This document shows, piece by piece, positions 54,829-63,702 of a DNA stretch of 64,000 nucleotides. Source of the stretch: Candidatus Tepidiaquacellales bacterium OLB4/UTCHB1 (lineage in GTDB: Bacteria; Bacteroidota; Ignavibacteria; Tepidaquicellales; Tepidaquicellaceae). A program made the position numbers and the translations under genes. Within the stretch, counting starts at the first letter, position 1. Every line of letters starts with the position of its first letter. The notes under the pieces were generated by a model. That model searched no databases. It was not told the DNA's origin and saw only the letters and a program-made list of their open reading frames with translations. The stretch is from the NCBI GenBank assembly GCA_002050165.1, contig MWSW01000010.1, positions 124,001 to 188,000 of the forward strand, given 5' to 3'.

Positions 54829-55589
54829 CTTTTGAAAAATCAAACTCGGAAATAAAAATAATTATCTCCAATAAATTCAAAAAATACCCCGAACTCATAT
54901 TCGGAATGAGTACAACGCGAGGAGGTATATCACCGGAGCCTTACGGAATGAACCTTAGTCTTTCTACCAATGATAATCCTGAACATGTTTTAAAAAACCG
55001 TGAAATATTTTTTAGTGAACTTGGTATATCTGTCGAAAATATAAATTTTCAAAAGCAGGTTCATTCTGCCGAATCTAAGTATATTAATGTGCCGGGTTTT
55101 GCCGGTGAGTGCGATGCAACCTATACTAATCAACCCGGTGTATTTCTTACAGTCAGTGTTGCAGATTGCCTTCCGGTCTTTCTTTACGATCCCGGGAAAA
55201 AAATCGTAGCAGGAATTCACGCGGGATGGCGGGGAACGGTTGGAGAAATTGTAAAAAAAACCATTGGCAAATTATCTAAGGAATTCAACTGTTTGCCGGA
55301 TAAATTAATAGCTTTTATGGGACCTTGTATATCGCAGGATAAGTTTGAAGTAGGGGAAGAAGTTGGAATGTTATTTGCGGATGAAGTCAAGTATTTCAGA
55401 AAAGGGAAATATTTTATAGATATCCGTGGTGATAACCACCGGCAATTGCTGGAATCAGGAGTAAAGGAAGAGAATATTGAAAACAATTACCAATGCACTT
55501 ACTCGGAATTTTCGACTTTGCATTCTTTCCGGAGGGACGGTTCTCAATCAGGTCGAATGTTTGGAGTGATTGGGATGAGAGAGGTCTAA
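54825..55589 (+). CDS. pgeF: purine nucleoside phosphorylase/laccase-domain protein (YfiH/PgeF family)
   Basis: 254 residues of the DUF152/laccase-domain family. It has QVHSAE with a zinc-binding His, CDATYTNQPGVFLTVSVADC with the Cys, and GIHAGWRGTVGEI with the second His. E. coli YfiH edits peptidoglycan cytoplasmic precursors, and other members act on purine nucleosides, so the substrate is not fixed. It overlaps arfB (ATGA), and its stop overlaps the stop of the convergent MFS gene by 4 nt. Confidence 0.9.
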   Translation: MTFEKSNSEIKIIISNKFKKYPELIFGMSTTRGGISPEPYGMNLSLSTNDNPEHVLKNREIFFSELGISVENINFQKQVHSAESKYINVPGFAGECDATYTNQPGVFLTVSVADCLPVFLYDPGKKIVAGIHAGWRGTVGEIVKKTIGKLSKEFNCLPDKLIAFMGPCISQDKFEVGEEVGMLFADEVKYFRKGKYFIDIRGDNHRQLLESGVKEENIENNYQCTYSEFSTLHSFRRDGSQSGRMFGVIGMREV

Positions 55590-56806
55590 GGTGCAAATTT
55601 TGTTTTTTGTTGATACTTCCTGATTGTATAAAAAGTTAAAAGTAGCATGATTGCTCCACCGGTAATAAATGGAGCCTTATAGCCCAGGTATTCATAAACA
55701 ACTCCTCCCCATACTGGTCCGAAAAATCTGGCAAGAGAACCTAACGATTGATTGACCCCTAAAATTGACCCCTGTTCATCGCTGCCAATATTTTGAGAAA
55801 TGAGGCTGAGCGGTATGGTGTTATTTATACCGTTTCCGAACGCGAGTATAAAAAGTATGATCAGCAACACCGGGATATTGGTAGAGTACCCAATTAACCC
55901 CAGTCCGAAAATTGATAGAAAAATCCCGATAATGAGTGACCGCTCATCACCGAATAAATGTTTGAATAACCTTAAAAAGACGAGTTGAACAAAAGAACCC
56001 ATAATCCCGAGAAATGAGAATAGATATCCGATCTGTGCTTCTGAAAGTGCAAGTCCATCGCGCCTTTCGGCGAATAACTGAAAAGTACCGAAGATGTTGG
56101 AATATGCAAAAATAATAAAGAAGGAAATTATAACAAGGTAACCGATTTTCGGGCTAACAATTACATCAATAATTTTCCGAACATCTAATGATTTTATTTT
56201 TTTATTTGCGCGATTTCTTTGGATAATTTCTGCAGGTAACGATTCTTTAAAAATAAAGATTGCCATTGCAAGTGCAATCAGTGAAAGCGCGGCAGCAAAG
56301 AAGACAGGGAGACCGAAACCGAACTTATGAGCAAGTACCCCGCCGACTGCAGGACCGAAAACAAAACCAAGCGCAAAAGCTGCACCGATTAATCCCATGC
56401 CTTTGGTGCGCTCCTCAGCAGTTGTAACGTCTGAGATTACTGCCTGTGCCGCTGAGATATTTGCTGCAAAAATTCCTGCAAAAGCCCTCGAAAGTAGCAA
56501 AAGCAACATTGAACTCATTATACCTGAGAACACTAATCCAAGCAATATATTTGAAATAACGCTACCGATCAAACTGATTATCAAAATTGGTTTTCTACCA
56601 TAACGATCGGAAAGTGAACCCCATATTGGTGTAAAGAAAAACTGCATTAGCGAATAAATACCCGCAATAAGTCCGATCATTGATTCATTGAGTTCGAGAA
56701 CGGTTACAGAAAAAAAGGGGAGCAACGGAATTATTATACCGAACCCGAGCAGGTCAATAAAAATTGTTATAAAAATTACAAGAAGAGCCGGATTTTTTTT
56801 CTTCAT
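55586..56806 (-). CDS. MFS transporter, TetA-like drug/proton antiporter family
   Basis: About 406 residues and 12 membrane helices from the ATG at 56806 (KKKNPALLVIFITIFIDLLG). A longer frame would start within the M50 gene. The loop 2-3 motif is GSLSDRYGRKPILI, and helix 5 has FALGFVFGPAVGGVLAHKFG, both typical of DHA1 exporters such as TetA. The substrate is unknown, and resistance should not be assumed. It follows the M50 protease gene by 2 nt. Confidence 0.88.
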   Translation of the reverse strand: MKKKNPALLVIFITIFIDLLGFGIIIPLLPFFSVTVLELNESMIGLIAGIYSLMQFFFTPIWGSLSDRYGRKPILIISLIGSVISNILLGLVFSGIMSSMLLLLLSRAFAGIFAANISAAQAVISDVTTAEERTKGMGLIGAAFALGFVFGPAVGGVLAHKFGFGLPVFFAAALSLIALAMAIFIFKESLPAEIIQRNRANKKIKSLDVRKIIDVIVSPKIGYLVIISFFIIFAYSNIFGTFQLFAERRDGLALSEAQIGYLFSFLGIMGSFVQLVFLRLFKHLFGDERSLIIGIFLSIFGLGLIGYSTNIPVLLIILFILAFGNGINNTIPLSLISQNIGSDEQGSILGVNQSLGSLARFFGPVWGGVVYEYLGYKAPFITGGAIMLLLTFYTIRKYQQKTKFAP

Positions 56807-56808
56807 TT

Positions 56809-57813
56809 TCAGAATCCGGTTATAGGGATTGGAGTGAACGATGTAACGAAAATCAGAAACGAAAACCATCCAAGAGTAACTCTCGTTAAACTCAGTGGTT
56901 GATCAAAGTCATAAACATTATCAGGGTGTTTAATTTTTATTACGAAGAAAATCAGAAGTGCCCACACTAACCAGTTGATGGAACCAATCTCGAAATTAAT
57001 TCCTATTAACGGCAGAAATCCCGCTAATCCGAATATTATTAATAGTCCGAATACAACATATGCAATCTTCGTATGATTTTTCCCGAACATGGCATAAGAA
57101 ATATGCCCACCATCAAGTTGACCTACCGGCATCATATTTAAAGCTGTAATCATTAATCCGAACCAACCGACGCAGAGAAACGGATAATGGTAAACCTCGT
57201 TCATCGGTGGCATGAAAGAACTTTGTGGAGACACGAAAATTTTTTCTAATGTGTAAAAAAGTATATTGTTCCCGAAGGCGAACCCTTCAGTTGAAATACC
57301 TGATGTTATATATTCGGGATGAATCGTATATAAAAAATCAATCGAGGGTAGTGTAATAAAACCTATAATAAGAATGATTACTGAAACAACCCAACCGGAT
57401 ATAGGACCTGCTACAGCAATATCAAATAAAGCTTTTCTTGATTGTGTCGGTGATTTCATTCTTATAACCGCACCCATTGTACCGAACGGATTTAGAAACG
57501 GGAAAGGGAATGGTATGTAATACGGCAGTGTTACCGAAACTTTGTGATAAATTGCAGCAAAATAATGCCCGAATTCGTGCGCTGTTATTACAAGTAAGAT
57601 AAGTGCCGAATACAAAAGTCCACTCTCAAAATTTTCTAATTGATATGGATTTTGATTTGCCCAACCCACGCCCGCAATAGTCGTGGAAAAAAATGTGAGA
57701 ATGAAGAGAATTATATTGGTTATGAAGGAGAACTTTCCGCCTTTTGTTACTTCCTTTACTCTCAAGTAATATTCATCATCATTCGACTGGTCAAATGAAG
57801 GGTATTGAGACAT
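56809..57813 (-). CDS. site-2-protease-like (M50) membrane metalloprotease
   Basis: 334-residue polytopic protein of the M50 family. The zinc site HEFGH (79-83) lies in a membrane helix, and the third ligand is in NMMPVGQLDGGH (~225-236). The stretch LPYYIPFPFPFLNPFGTMGAVI is typical of the plant-EGY-like/bacterial subfamily without a PDZ domain. It cleaves membrane substrates, possibly anti-sigma factors; none is nearby. A promoter abuts the start codon, so the mRNA may be leaderless. Forms a unit with the MFS gene. Confidence 0.9.
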   Translation of the reverse strand: MSQYPSFDQSNDDEYYLRVKEVTKGGKFSFITNIILFILTFFSTTIAGVGWANQNPYQLENFESGLLYSALILLVITAHEFGHYFAAIYHKVSVTLPYYIPFPFPFLNPFGTMGAVIRMKSPTQSRKALFDIAVAGPISGWVVSVIILIIGFITLPSIDFLYTIHPEYITSGISTEGFAFGNNILFYTLEKIFVSPQSSFMPPMNEVYHYPFLCVGWFGLMITALNMMPVGQLDGGHISYAMFGKNHTKIAYVVFGLLIIFGLAGFLPLIGINFEIGSINWLVWALLIFFVIKIKHPDNVYDFDQPLSLTRVTLGWFSFLIFVTSFTPIPITGF

Positions 57814-57818
57814 ATCAG

Positions 57819-57849
57819 CAAAATTATCGTTAACTCATGTTAATTTCAA
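57819..57849 (-). promoter_or_regulatory. predicted promoter of the M50 protease gene
   Basis: On the minus strand, TTG (57849-57847), 20 nt and TAATTTTG (57826-57819) repeat the arrangement and -7 box of the aceE promoter. The -7 box ends only 5 nt before the ATG at 57813, so transcription would begin at or beside the start codon. Confidence 0.55.
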
Positions 57850-57956
57850 TTTTCTTAATTGCACATACTTTTTCGCGATTCAAATACTAATGTGCCGGTG
57901 CTAATTAATTGTAACTTTTATTAATGCGCGAATTTTGAAATATTAAAAGAAAAAAT

Positions 57957-58886
57957 TTGGATGACAACTTAAAACGGATACATGCACCGCTTTCATCATT
58001 TCACCCGTTGTTATTTGTAGCCCTGGTTCTACTTGTGATTTTTTTTCTGTATCAGATTGTCTCTGCCGTACTTGTAATTTCGTTTGTTGGCGTAGAACTA
58101 AATTACGATAAGGAAAATATTGACACGATCAGAATTATCACAATGTTTGCGCAATTCATGTTTCTCTTGATTCCATCAGTTATCCTCACAATGCTGCGGG
58201 GAGATACGATGAAAAACGGATTTCGGTTAAATTATCCACCGGGTAAAATTTTATTTATTAGTATTGCCGGAATACTAATGTTACAACCGATAATGCAGGC
58301 TTATCTGGTAATTCAAAATAAAATTTTATTCTCTCTTCCGTTCGGGACTGAATATATTAAAATGTTAAAAGAATTCTTCGATACCCTGGAACAATCAACC
58401 TTAAACTTGGTTTCTTCCGATAACATTCCGGAGCTAATATTGGTTGTCCTTGTAATTGCAGTAACTCCTGCGATATGCGAAGAAGGATTGTTCAGAGGGC
58501 TTGTTTTAAAAAACATGCTTCTGTTTTCCACACCTGCAAGAGCTGTGGCAACTACAGGTATAATATTTGCTATGTTCCACTTTCATCCGTTTAATCTGTT
58601 GCCCCTTATTCTTGTCGGGATATTTCTGACATATATAACTTATGTAAGCAATAGCATTTTCCCTGCGGTAATTTGCCACTTCATTAATAATTTACTTGCC
58701 GTGTTATCAGTGTTTTTCTACGGGAAGGAGAATTTCAATGATTTTAATATTCCGTTAAATGAAACACTTGCTCTCTCAGGTATCGGGGTCATTTGCGCTG
58801 TTTGTTTATACTTTCTTATGAAAATATTGTCAAGGGAACATCAAATGAGAAATACTAATTTACCGGAGAATATGAATGTCCAATAA
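57957..58886 (+). CDS. CPBP (CAAX/Abi) family intramembrane protease
   Basis: 309 residues with about eight membrane helices. The catalytic motifs are EEGLFRG (Glu175-Glu176), FAMFHFHPF with its His near 214, and the late HFINN. Members process or modify membrane proteins; some act in immunity or bacteriocin self-protection, but nothing in the neighbourhood points that way. The start is TTG at 57957; an ATG at 57961 is in another frame. It overlaps cdsA by 11 nt. Confidence 0.88.
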   Translation: MDDNLKRIHAPLSSFHPLLFVALVLLVIFFLYQIVSAVLVISFVGVELNYDKENIDTIRIITMFAQFMFLLIPSVILTMLRGDTMKNGFRLNYPPGKILFISIAGILMLQPIMQAYLVIQNKILFSLPFGTEYIKMLKEFFDTLEQSTLNLVSSDNIPELILVVLVIAVTPAICEEGLFRGLVLKNMLLFSTPARAVATTGIIFAMFHFHPFNLLPLILVGIFLTYITYVSNSIFPAVICHFINNLLAVLSVFFYGKENFNDFNIPLNETLALSGIGVICAVCLYFLMKILSREHQMRNTNLPENMNVQ

Positions 58887-59667
58887 CTCAATCAGAATTT
58901 TAACTGGGTTGGTAGGAATTCCTTTGCTTGTATTTATAATTGTCTCTGAGGGATTTTATTATCTCGGATTAACTTTAATAGTTTCTTTTTTTTGTCTTTG
59001 GGAATTTCATGAACTATTCGGTAAAAAAGGCTATGGATCAAGGAAAATCATAACGATTATATTATCAGTTTTAATTTTATTGGTATCATTTATGCTACCA
59101 TCATGGACAAAAATTTTATTTCTCGTTTCAGTATTTGTATTAATTTCAACTGAAATATTTTATAAAAACCGGAATCCGGTAAGTTTGTTTGTGTCAATTT
59201 CCGGTTTACTGTATATCACCTTACCCTTTGTTCTGACATTTGAGTTAATAAATATGTACGATTTTAAACCAGTATTGTTGATTTTCATAATGGTCTGGTC
59301 GTGTGACACGTCCGCATATTTTTTCGGGAAGAAATTTGGCAAACACAAAGTCTCGGATATCAGTCCCCGAAAGACATGGGAGGGAAGCATCGCAGGATTT
59401 GTTGTATCGGTTATCGCAGCATTAATATACCGGGAATTTTTTCCCGAATGGATTTCATTTTTTGATGCTATTATTATCGGGGTCATAGGTGGTATATTCT
59501 CACAAATCGGTGATTTGTTTGAATCAATGCTGAAAAGATATTCGGGAGTAAAGGATTCATCTGAATTAATCCCCGGGCATGGAGGTTTTCTTGATAGGTT
59601 TGATAGTTTTATTTTTGTGGCAGTCCCGTTTTTTTTATACTTTGCATATATTAAACCTGAGATATGA
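58876..59667 (+). CDS. cdsA: phosphatidate cytidylyltransferase
   Basis: Makes CDP-diacylglycerol from phosphatidate and CTP, the precursor used by PssA and PgsA elsewhere in the window. The 263 residues with about seven helices contain the family signature near the end: SQIGDLFESMLKRYSGVKDSS, then PGHGGFLDRFDS. WSCDTSAYFFGKKFGKHK is the other typical block. It is translationally coupled to the CPBP protease gene. Confidence 0.95.
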   Translation: MSNNSIRILTGLVGIPLLVFIIVSEGFYYLGLTLIVSFFCLWEFHELFGKKGYGSRKIITIILSVLILLVSFMLPSWTKILFLVSVFVLISTEIFYKNRNPVSLFVSISGLLYITLPFVLTFELINMYDFKPVLLIFIMVWSCDTSAYFFGKKFGKHKVSDISPRKTWEGSIAGFVVSVIAALIYREFFPEWISFFDAIIIGVIGGIFSQIGDLFESMLKRYSGVKDSSELIPGHGGFLDRFDSFIFVAVPFFLYFAYIKPEI

Positions 59668-59693
59668 CAGGTTTATCATAAATGTGATTTAAC

Positions 59694-59723
59694 TTGACAA
59701 GAATTTTATAGTTTTTAAATTTG
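59694..59723 (+). promoter_or_regulatory. predicted promoter of the acidic-protein/trx/gpmA/HAD unit
   Basis: TTG (59694-59696), 19 nt, then TAAATTTG (59716-59723) is an exact match to the Bacteroidota promoter pattern. The start would fall near 59729, giving a ~22-nt leader before the ATG at 59752. No terminator separates it from cdsA. Confidence 0.65.
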
Positions 59724-59751
59724 TAGTCAGCAGTGAAATTATTTAAACTGA

Positions 59752-60270
59752 ATGCCAAGGAAAAAGAAATATAAAGTAGAAGAAACAGTTTCCCGGAAAA
59801 AGTCTGCCAGGAAAAACATAACCTCAGATGAAGATTTCGATCTTACGAATTTTTCGTTAGCAAATGATAATTATATTGAAGAAGATTTAATCGGTGAGAT
59901 TGATGAGGAAGACGAAGAACAGGAAGTGATGAGCCACATAAGGGAATACGAAAAGGAACATAAATCAAAACTTGTAAACATTTATAAAAAAATCGGAAAA
60001 CCAAAATTCAAAGCGGTTGCAAATTTCAAAGATGATAAAGCTCTCAAAGCGGAATATGAAAAATTCATAATCCTGTTGGACAAACATAACATCGTCGTTC
60101 ATTTTAAAAACGAATATCCCGTCAGTGAAAAATACAGGTTCATAATTGATGAAGTATTTAATCAGGACGTGGAAGATACACAGAATACAAAGATTCATAT
60201 TAATTTTGTTTATGAAGATTTTCATCCCGAAATGGATTTTGATGGTGAAGACGATGATGAATTCTATTAA
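59752..60270 (+). CDS. acidic protein of unknown function
   Basis: 172 residues that I do not recognise. A lysine-rich start (PRKKKYKVEE) is followed by a very acidic stretch (~40-70, EEDLIGEIDEEDEEQE). A predicted alpha/beta region follows (~75-155; KFKAVANFKDDKALKAEYEKF, then FIIDEVFNQDVED). The end is again acidic (DFDGEDDDEF). No signal peptide or membrane helix. The charge pattern resembles proteins that bind basic partners or nucleic-acid machinery, but no function can be assigned. It has a good promoter and leads a four-gene unit; the next gene begins 8 nt later. Confidence 0.75.
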   Translation: MPRKKKYKVEETVSRKKSARKNITSDEDFDLTNFSLANDNYIEEDLIGEIDEEDEEQEVMSHIREYEKEHKSKLVNIYKKIGKPKFKAVANFKDDKALKAEYEKFIILLDKHNIVVHFKNEYPVSEKYRFIIDEVFNQDVEDTQNTKIHINFVYEDFHPEMDFDGEDDDEFY

Positions 60271-60278
60271 TTATCAAA

Positions 60279-60830
60279 ATGGCTCTTAAATACAGTAACG
60301 AATTAAATCCCGGCTCTGAAATAATACATTTTGAATTGAAAGGAACGGATGGTGATTTGCACAGTCCGGAGAAATATGCTGACAAGGAAATTATTGTGAT
60401 AATCTTTATGTGTAACCACTGTCCTTACGTAAAAGCAATTACCGGCAGACTAGTTAAGTTACACTCGGATTACAAAGATAGAGGTGTTCAGTTAATTGGT
60501 ATCAATCCGAATGATCCTGTGCAATATCCTGAAGATTCTTTTGATGAGATGATTAAATTTTCTATTGAAAGGGGATTGAAGTTTCCGTATCTGACTGATC
60601 ACACACAGGAAGTTGCACATAACTATTATGCAGCTTGCACTCCGGATATTTATGTTTTCGACAGAGAGCGAAAGCTCCGGTATCACGGCAGATTAGATGA
60701 TAACTGGCAGGATGAAGATAAAGTAACTTCAAGCGATCTTCAAAAAGCGATTGACTTACTACTTGAAAAACGGGCAATAGATTTTCAGCAAATTCCTTCT
60801 ATGGGTTGCTCAATAAAATGGAAAAATTAA
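60279..60830 (+). CDS. thioredoxin-fold redoxin (AhpC/TSA-like) protein
   Basis: 183 residues of the thioredoxin superfamily with the active-site motif CNHC (FMCNHCPYVKAITGRL). Helix and strand segments match the redoxin group (VQLIGINPNDPVQYPEDSFDEM, then TPDIYVFDRERKLRYHGRLDD). These proteins are cytosolic thiol oxidoreductases or peroxidase-like, with no defined partner. The gene lies between the acidic protein and gpmA (6 nt). Confidence 0.88.
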   Translation: MALKYSNELNPGSEIIHFELKGTDGDLHSPEKYADKEIIVIIFMCNHCPYVKAITGRLVKLHSDYKDRGVQLIGINPNDPVQYPEDSFDEMIKFSIERGLKFPYLTDHTQEVAHNYYAACTPDIYVFDRERKLRYHGRLDDNWQDEDKVTSSDLQKAIDLLLEKRAIDFQQIPSMGCSIKWKN

Positions 60831-60836
60831 CCTATC

Positions 60837-61442
60837 ATGCCAAATTTAGTAATCGTCCGTCATGGACAATCAAAATGGAATCTTGAAAATAAATTCACCG
60901 GATGGATTGACATAGATCTCTCTGAGCAGGGGATTGCCGAAGCCCATAATGCAGGTGAAAAGCTAAAGAATTTTAAATTTGATCTTGCGTTTACTTCTGA
61001 TCTAATCAGAGCGCAACGTACGCTTGATATTATTCTGGAAGATATCGGCCAGAAAGAAATTCCGGTTGAAAAAAATATTGCCCTTAACGAAAGGATGTAC
61101 GGTGATTTACAAGGTTTAAATAAAGATGATACAAGAAAAAAATTTGGTGATGAACAGGTGAAAATCTGGCGACGCAGTTACGATGTCCCGCCACCAAACG
61201 GTGAAAGTCTGAAAGATACCGCTGACCGCGTGTTGCCGTATTATCACGAAAAAATTGAACCCGAATTAAAAAAAGGTAAAGACATTTTGATTTCCGCCCA
61301 CGGGAATAGCCTGCGGGCGCTGATTATGTATCTTGAGAAACTTACCCCGCAACAGATTCTCGAAACTGAAATCCCTACAGGTACACCTAAATTGTACAAG
61401 CTTGATTCCGAGCTTAACGTCGTCGAGACCAATTATATCTGA
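60837..61442 (+). CDS. gpmA: 2,3-bisphosphoglycerate-dependent phosphoglycerate mutase
   Basis: Interconverts 3- and 2-phosphoglycerate in glycolysis. It has the phosphohistidine motif [19 protein letters not shown], the [13 protein letters not shown] loop and [10 protein letters not shown]. At 201 residues it is shorter than the ~230-250 residues of E. coli GpmA. The missing part is the C-terminal region and an insert, as in the short Bacteroidota-type enzymes. Its TGA shares one base with the ATG of the next gene. Confidence 0.93.
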   Translation: MPNLVIVRHGQSKWNLENKFTGWIDIDLSEQGIAEAHNAGEKLKNFKFDLAFTSDLIRAQRTLDIILEDIGQKEIPVEKNIALNERMYGDLQGLNKDDTRKKFGDEQVKIWRRSYDVPPPNGESLKDTADRVLPYYHEKIEPELKKGKDILISAHGNSLRALIMYLEKLTPQQILETEIPTGTPKLYKLDSELNVVETNYI

Positions 61443-62071
61443 TGTTCAGAAATATAATATTTGATCTGGGAAATGTATTTCTGTTTTTTGATCACGGTAA
61501 GTTTTACAGGAATTTCTCTTCATTGGAAAATTCATTCACTGCAGATGAACTTTGGAAGTTTGTAACATCAAAAAGAATTGACTATAAGCTTTCGCTCGGC
61601 GAGTTCACTCCTCAACAAGCATTTCAATCTATTAAAAATGAATTTAAAGTTAAAACAGGATTTCGAAAATTCTGTCAGTTGTACGGTGATATTTTTACTC
61701 CAAACAACCGAATGATCCAATTCTTTGAAAGAAGTTTATTCCGCAACGACCACAAATTCTTTCTTTTATCCAATACTGATGCAATCCATTTTAATTACAT
61801 CAAAAAGAACTTTCCTATTATAATGAAAATTAAATACAGAGTTCTATCGTTCGAGATTGGAATGCTCAAACCTGATGTAGAAATTTATAAATATCTTCTC
61901 ATTAAATACCGGATTGATCCCAAAGAAACAATTTTCATTGATGATATTCACGAAAATATTGTTGTTGCCGAAACGACAGGAATAACGGGTATTCAATACA
62001 CCTCTCATAGCTCGTTTAAAGATAAATATCTTGCATTGCAAAAAAGCCCTCATAACAGTATGAGGGCTTGA
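61442..62071 (+). CDS. HAD superfamily hydrolase (haloacid-dehalogenase/YihX-like)
   Basis: 209 residues. The catalytic loop reads IIFDLGNVFLFFD, with the nucleophile Asp but Gly in place of the second Asp, as in YihX/ALDH3-type subfamilies. Motif II is in LLSNTD, motif III in GMLKPDVEIYKYL, and motif IV IFIDDIHENI. A helical cap lies between. The substrate is unknown. The gene's last ~25 bases form the stem of the sodA terminator on the other strand. Confidence 0.87.
   Translation: MFRNIIFDLGNVFLFFDHGKFYRNFSSLENSFTADELWKFVTSKRIDYKLSLGEFTPQQAFQSIKNEFKVKTGFRKFCQLYGDIFTPNNRMIQFFERSLFRNDHKFFLLSNTDAIHFNYIKKNFPIIMKIKYRVLSFEIGMLKPDVEIYKYLLIKYRIDPKETIFIDDIHENIVVAETTGITGIQYTSHSSFKDKYLALQKSPHNSMRA
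62040..62069 (-). terminator. sodA terminator embedded in the 3' end of the HAD gene
   Basis: AAGCCCTCATA (62044-62054) and TATGAGGGCTT (62059-62069) pair perfectly around a 4-nt loop. On the minus strand the stem is followed by TTTTTT (the A run at 62040-62045), so it serves sodA. On the + strand there is no T tract. The stem codes for the last residues of the HAD protein. Confidence 0.85.
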
Positions 62072-62097
62072 TAGTAAACAACTAACGTATTTTACGT

Positions 62098-62712
62098 TTA
62101 AGCTGATTTAGCATCGTTGTAACGCTTTGAAACAGCATCCCAGTCAATAACATTAAAAAATGCTGAGATGTAATCCGGACGTTTGTTTTGGTATTTCAGA
62201 TAATACGCATGCTCCCACACGTCAACTCCGAGTATTGGAGTTCCTTTTATATCTGCAACATCCATTAACGGGTTATCCTGATTAGGTGTTGAACAAACTG
62301 CAAGGTTACCATTGCCGTCAACAATGAGCCATGCCCACCCTGAACCGAATCGGTTCGCTCCGGCGCTTGAAAATTCTTCTTTGAATTTTTCAAATGAACC
62401 GAATTTAGCATTGATTGCGTCCAATAGTTCACCTGATGGTGTGCCACCTTTACCGGGAGCCATTACTGACCAGAAAAATGAATGGTTCCAATGCCCTCCA
62501 CCGTTGTTGCGTACAGCAGCAGGATAACTTGAAATATTTTTCATGAGGTCTTCAAGGGACTTATCAGCTAAGTCGCTCCCTTCAATAGCAGCGTTTAATT
62601 TGTCAACATAAGCTTTGTGATGCCTGTCGTGGTGGATCTCCATAGTCAATGCATCTATGTGAGGTTCCAATGCGTCTTTCGCGTAAGGTAATTCAGGTAA
62701 TGTGAATGCCAT
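62098..62712 (-). CDS. sodA: superoxide dismutase, Mn-type signature
   Basis: Dismutates superoxide to oxygen and peroxide. The 204 residues have the metal ligands in [19 protein letters not shown] and [17 protein letters not shown]. The Gly in NNGGGHWNH and the Gln in STPNQDNP are the residues typical of manganese (or cambialistic) enzymes rather than iron ones. No signal peptide, so cytosolic. It lies 43 nt after the secreted-protein gene on the same strand and ends at its own terminator. Confidence 0.95.
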   Translation of the reverse strand: MAFTLPELPYAKDALEPHIDALTMEIHHDRHHKAYVDKLNAAIEGSDLADKSLEDLMKNISSYPAAVRNNGGGHWNHSFFWSVMAPGKGGTPSGELLDAINAKFGSFEKFKEEFSSAGANRFGSGWAWLIVDGNGNLAVCSTPNQDNPLMDVADIKGTPILGVDVWEHAYYLKYQNKRPDYISAFFNVIDWDAVSKRYNDAKSA

Positions 62713-62755
62713 TTGAATATTAATTTAGTTAAAGAAAAAATTATAAGTATGGATT

Positions 62756-63499
62756 TTAATCGTCAAAAAATACTGACAATTTAACTTCTACTCCGTAATT
62801 ATTTGCGCGAGTAACCATTTGTTCCGGATCATCGTTTGTAAATGTTACCGGATTGAGTACCCTGTTTACGTCTTTGAAATCCGATTCATTTATCATGAAC
62901 TGATAGTAGGGCTTGATCATAATTTCAAAACTGCTTAGCCCAGGGTTAATGTTAACCTGCGCAAAAGGTGTAAGACCAAAAATCATATTTGAAATAGGAT
63001 TTGGTACGTAATCATCGGTACTTTCATAACTTGGTTTGGATTGGTCAAGTGGGTAAACACGGGTTTTAGTTCCAACTGATCCGATGTCAACGCTTGCTCC
63101 GATTATTGTTTTAATTGAATTAGAGGATAAAACAATTACCCCGCCACTCAGATTGACAGAATTCATAGAAACAGCGAGATCCCGCCGGAAGTTTGTATCG
63201 TTTACGACTCCTTCAGCAAATACATCACCGGTTTTTCTAATGTATGTGAGATCGAACATCGCGATATCATTGAGTATTACCCCGGCAGTTACCGTAAATC
63301 CGCCAAGTGAATTAAATTCCTCCATATTTTTCGTGAGAATTGTTCTTGTATCGTTGTATCTTCCTGTAACAAAATTTAGACCATCAAGATTCGGTTTCGT
63401 TATATTATATCCACCGGCGAGAAAGAAATTTGCTTTTTGGGGCATCGCATCGGATATGAAAAATAAGGAGATAAAAAGAAAAGCTAAAATCTTTTTCAT
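62756..63499 (-). CDS. secreted protein, possibly an outer-membrane beta-barrel
   Basis: 247 residues with the signal peptide [21 protein letters not shown]. The mature chain has alternating hydrophobic strands (FLAGGYNITKPNL, GGFTVTAGVILND, VNLSGGVIVLSS). It ends in a strand with a phenylalanine near the C-terminus (YGVEVKLSVFF), as outer-membrane barrels do. No family is recognised. It overlaps the DUF6132-like gene by 4 nt. Confidence 0.7.
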   Translation of the reverse strand: MKKILAFLFISLFFISDAMPQKANFFLAGGYNITKPNLDGLNFVTGRYNDTRTILTKNMEEFNSLGGFTVTAGVILNDIAMFDLTYIRKTGDVFAEGVVNDTNFRRDLAVSMNSVNLSGGVIVLSSNSIKTIIGASVDIGSVGTKTRVYPLDQSKPSYESTDDYVPNPISNMIFGLTPFAQVNINPGLSSFEIMIKPYYQFMINESDFKDVNRVLNPVTFTNDDPEQMVTRANNYGVEVKLSVFFDD

Positions 63500-63702
63500 T
63501 TTTTATTTTTTGGTTTGATAATGTAGCTTTGAACAAGGTTGCCCAAGACTAAACCTGCAAATCCGCCGTACGCTGACATAAAGTATGCATTTGACTGCAA
63601 TGGACACGTGCCAGACTTGCAACCGATAAATGTGTAGTACAAAAATCCACTTAAAGTGCCGATTAAAATCCCTACAATAGAGATTAATGCTGTTTTTTTC
63701 AT
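63496..63702 (-). CDS. small DUF6132-like membrane protein
   Basis: 68 residues with two membrane helices ([21 protein letters not shown] and [17 protein letters not shown]). Between them is a conserved-looking loop [15 protein letters not shown] with two cysteines, then a Lys-rich tail. This pattern matches the DUF6132 family of Bacteroidota, whose function is unknown. It overlaps both neighbours by 4 nt, placing it in the uvrA transcript. Confidence 0.75.
   Translation of the reverse strand: MKKTALISIVGILIGTLSGFLYYTFIGCKSGTCPLQSNAYFMSAYGGFAGLVLGNLVQSYIIKPKNKK

Noticed and set aside
55586-56806. Tetracycline resistance determinant
   Set aside because: The protein is only generally TetA-like in MFS motifs; nothing in the sequence fixes tetracycline as the substrate.
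57957-58886. CPBP protease as part of a defence or bacteriocin-immunity system
   Set aside because: The gene is coupled to cdsA and flanked by housekeeping genes; no bacteriocin, Abi partner or phage-defence gene is nearby.
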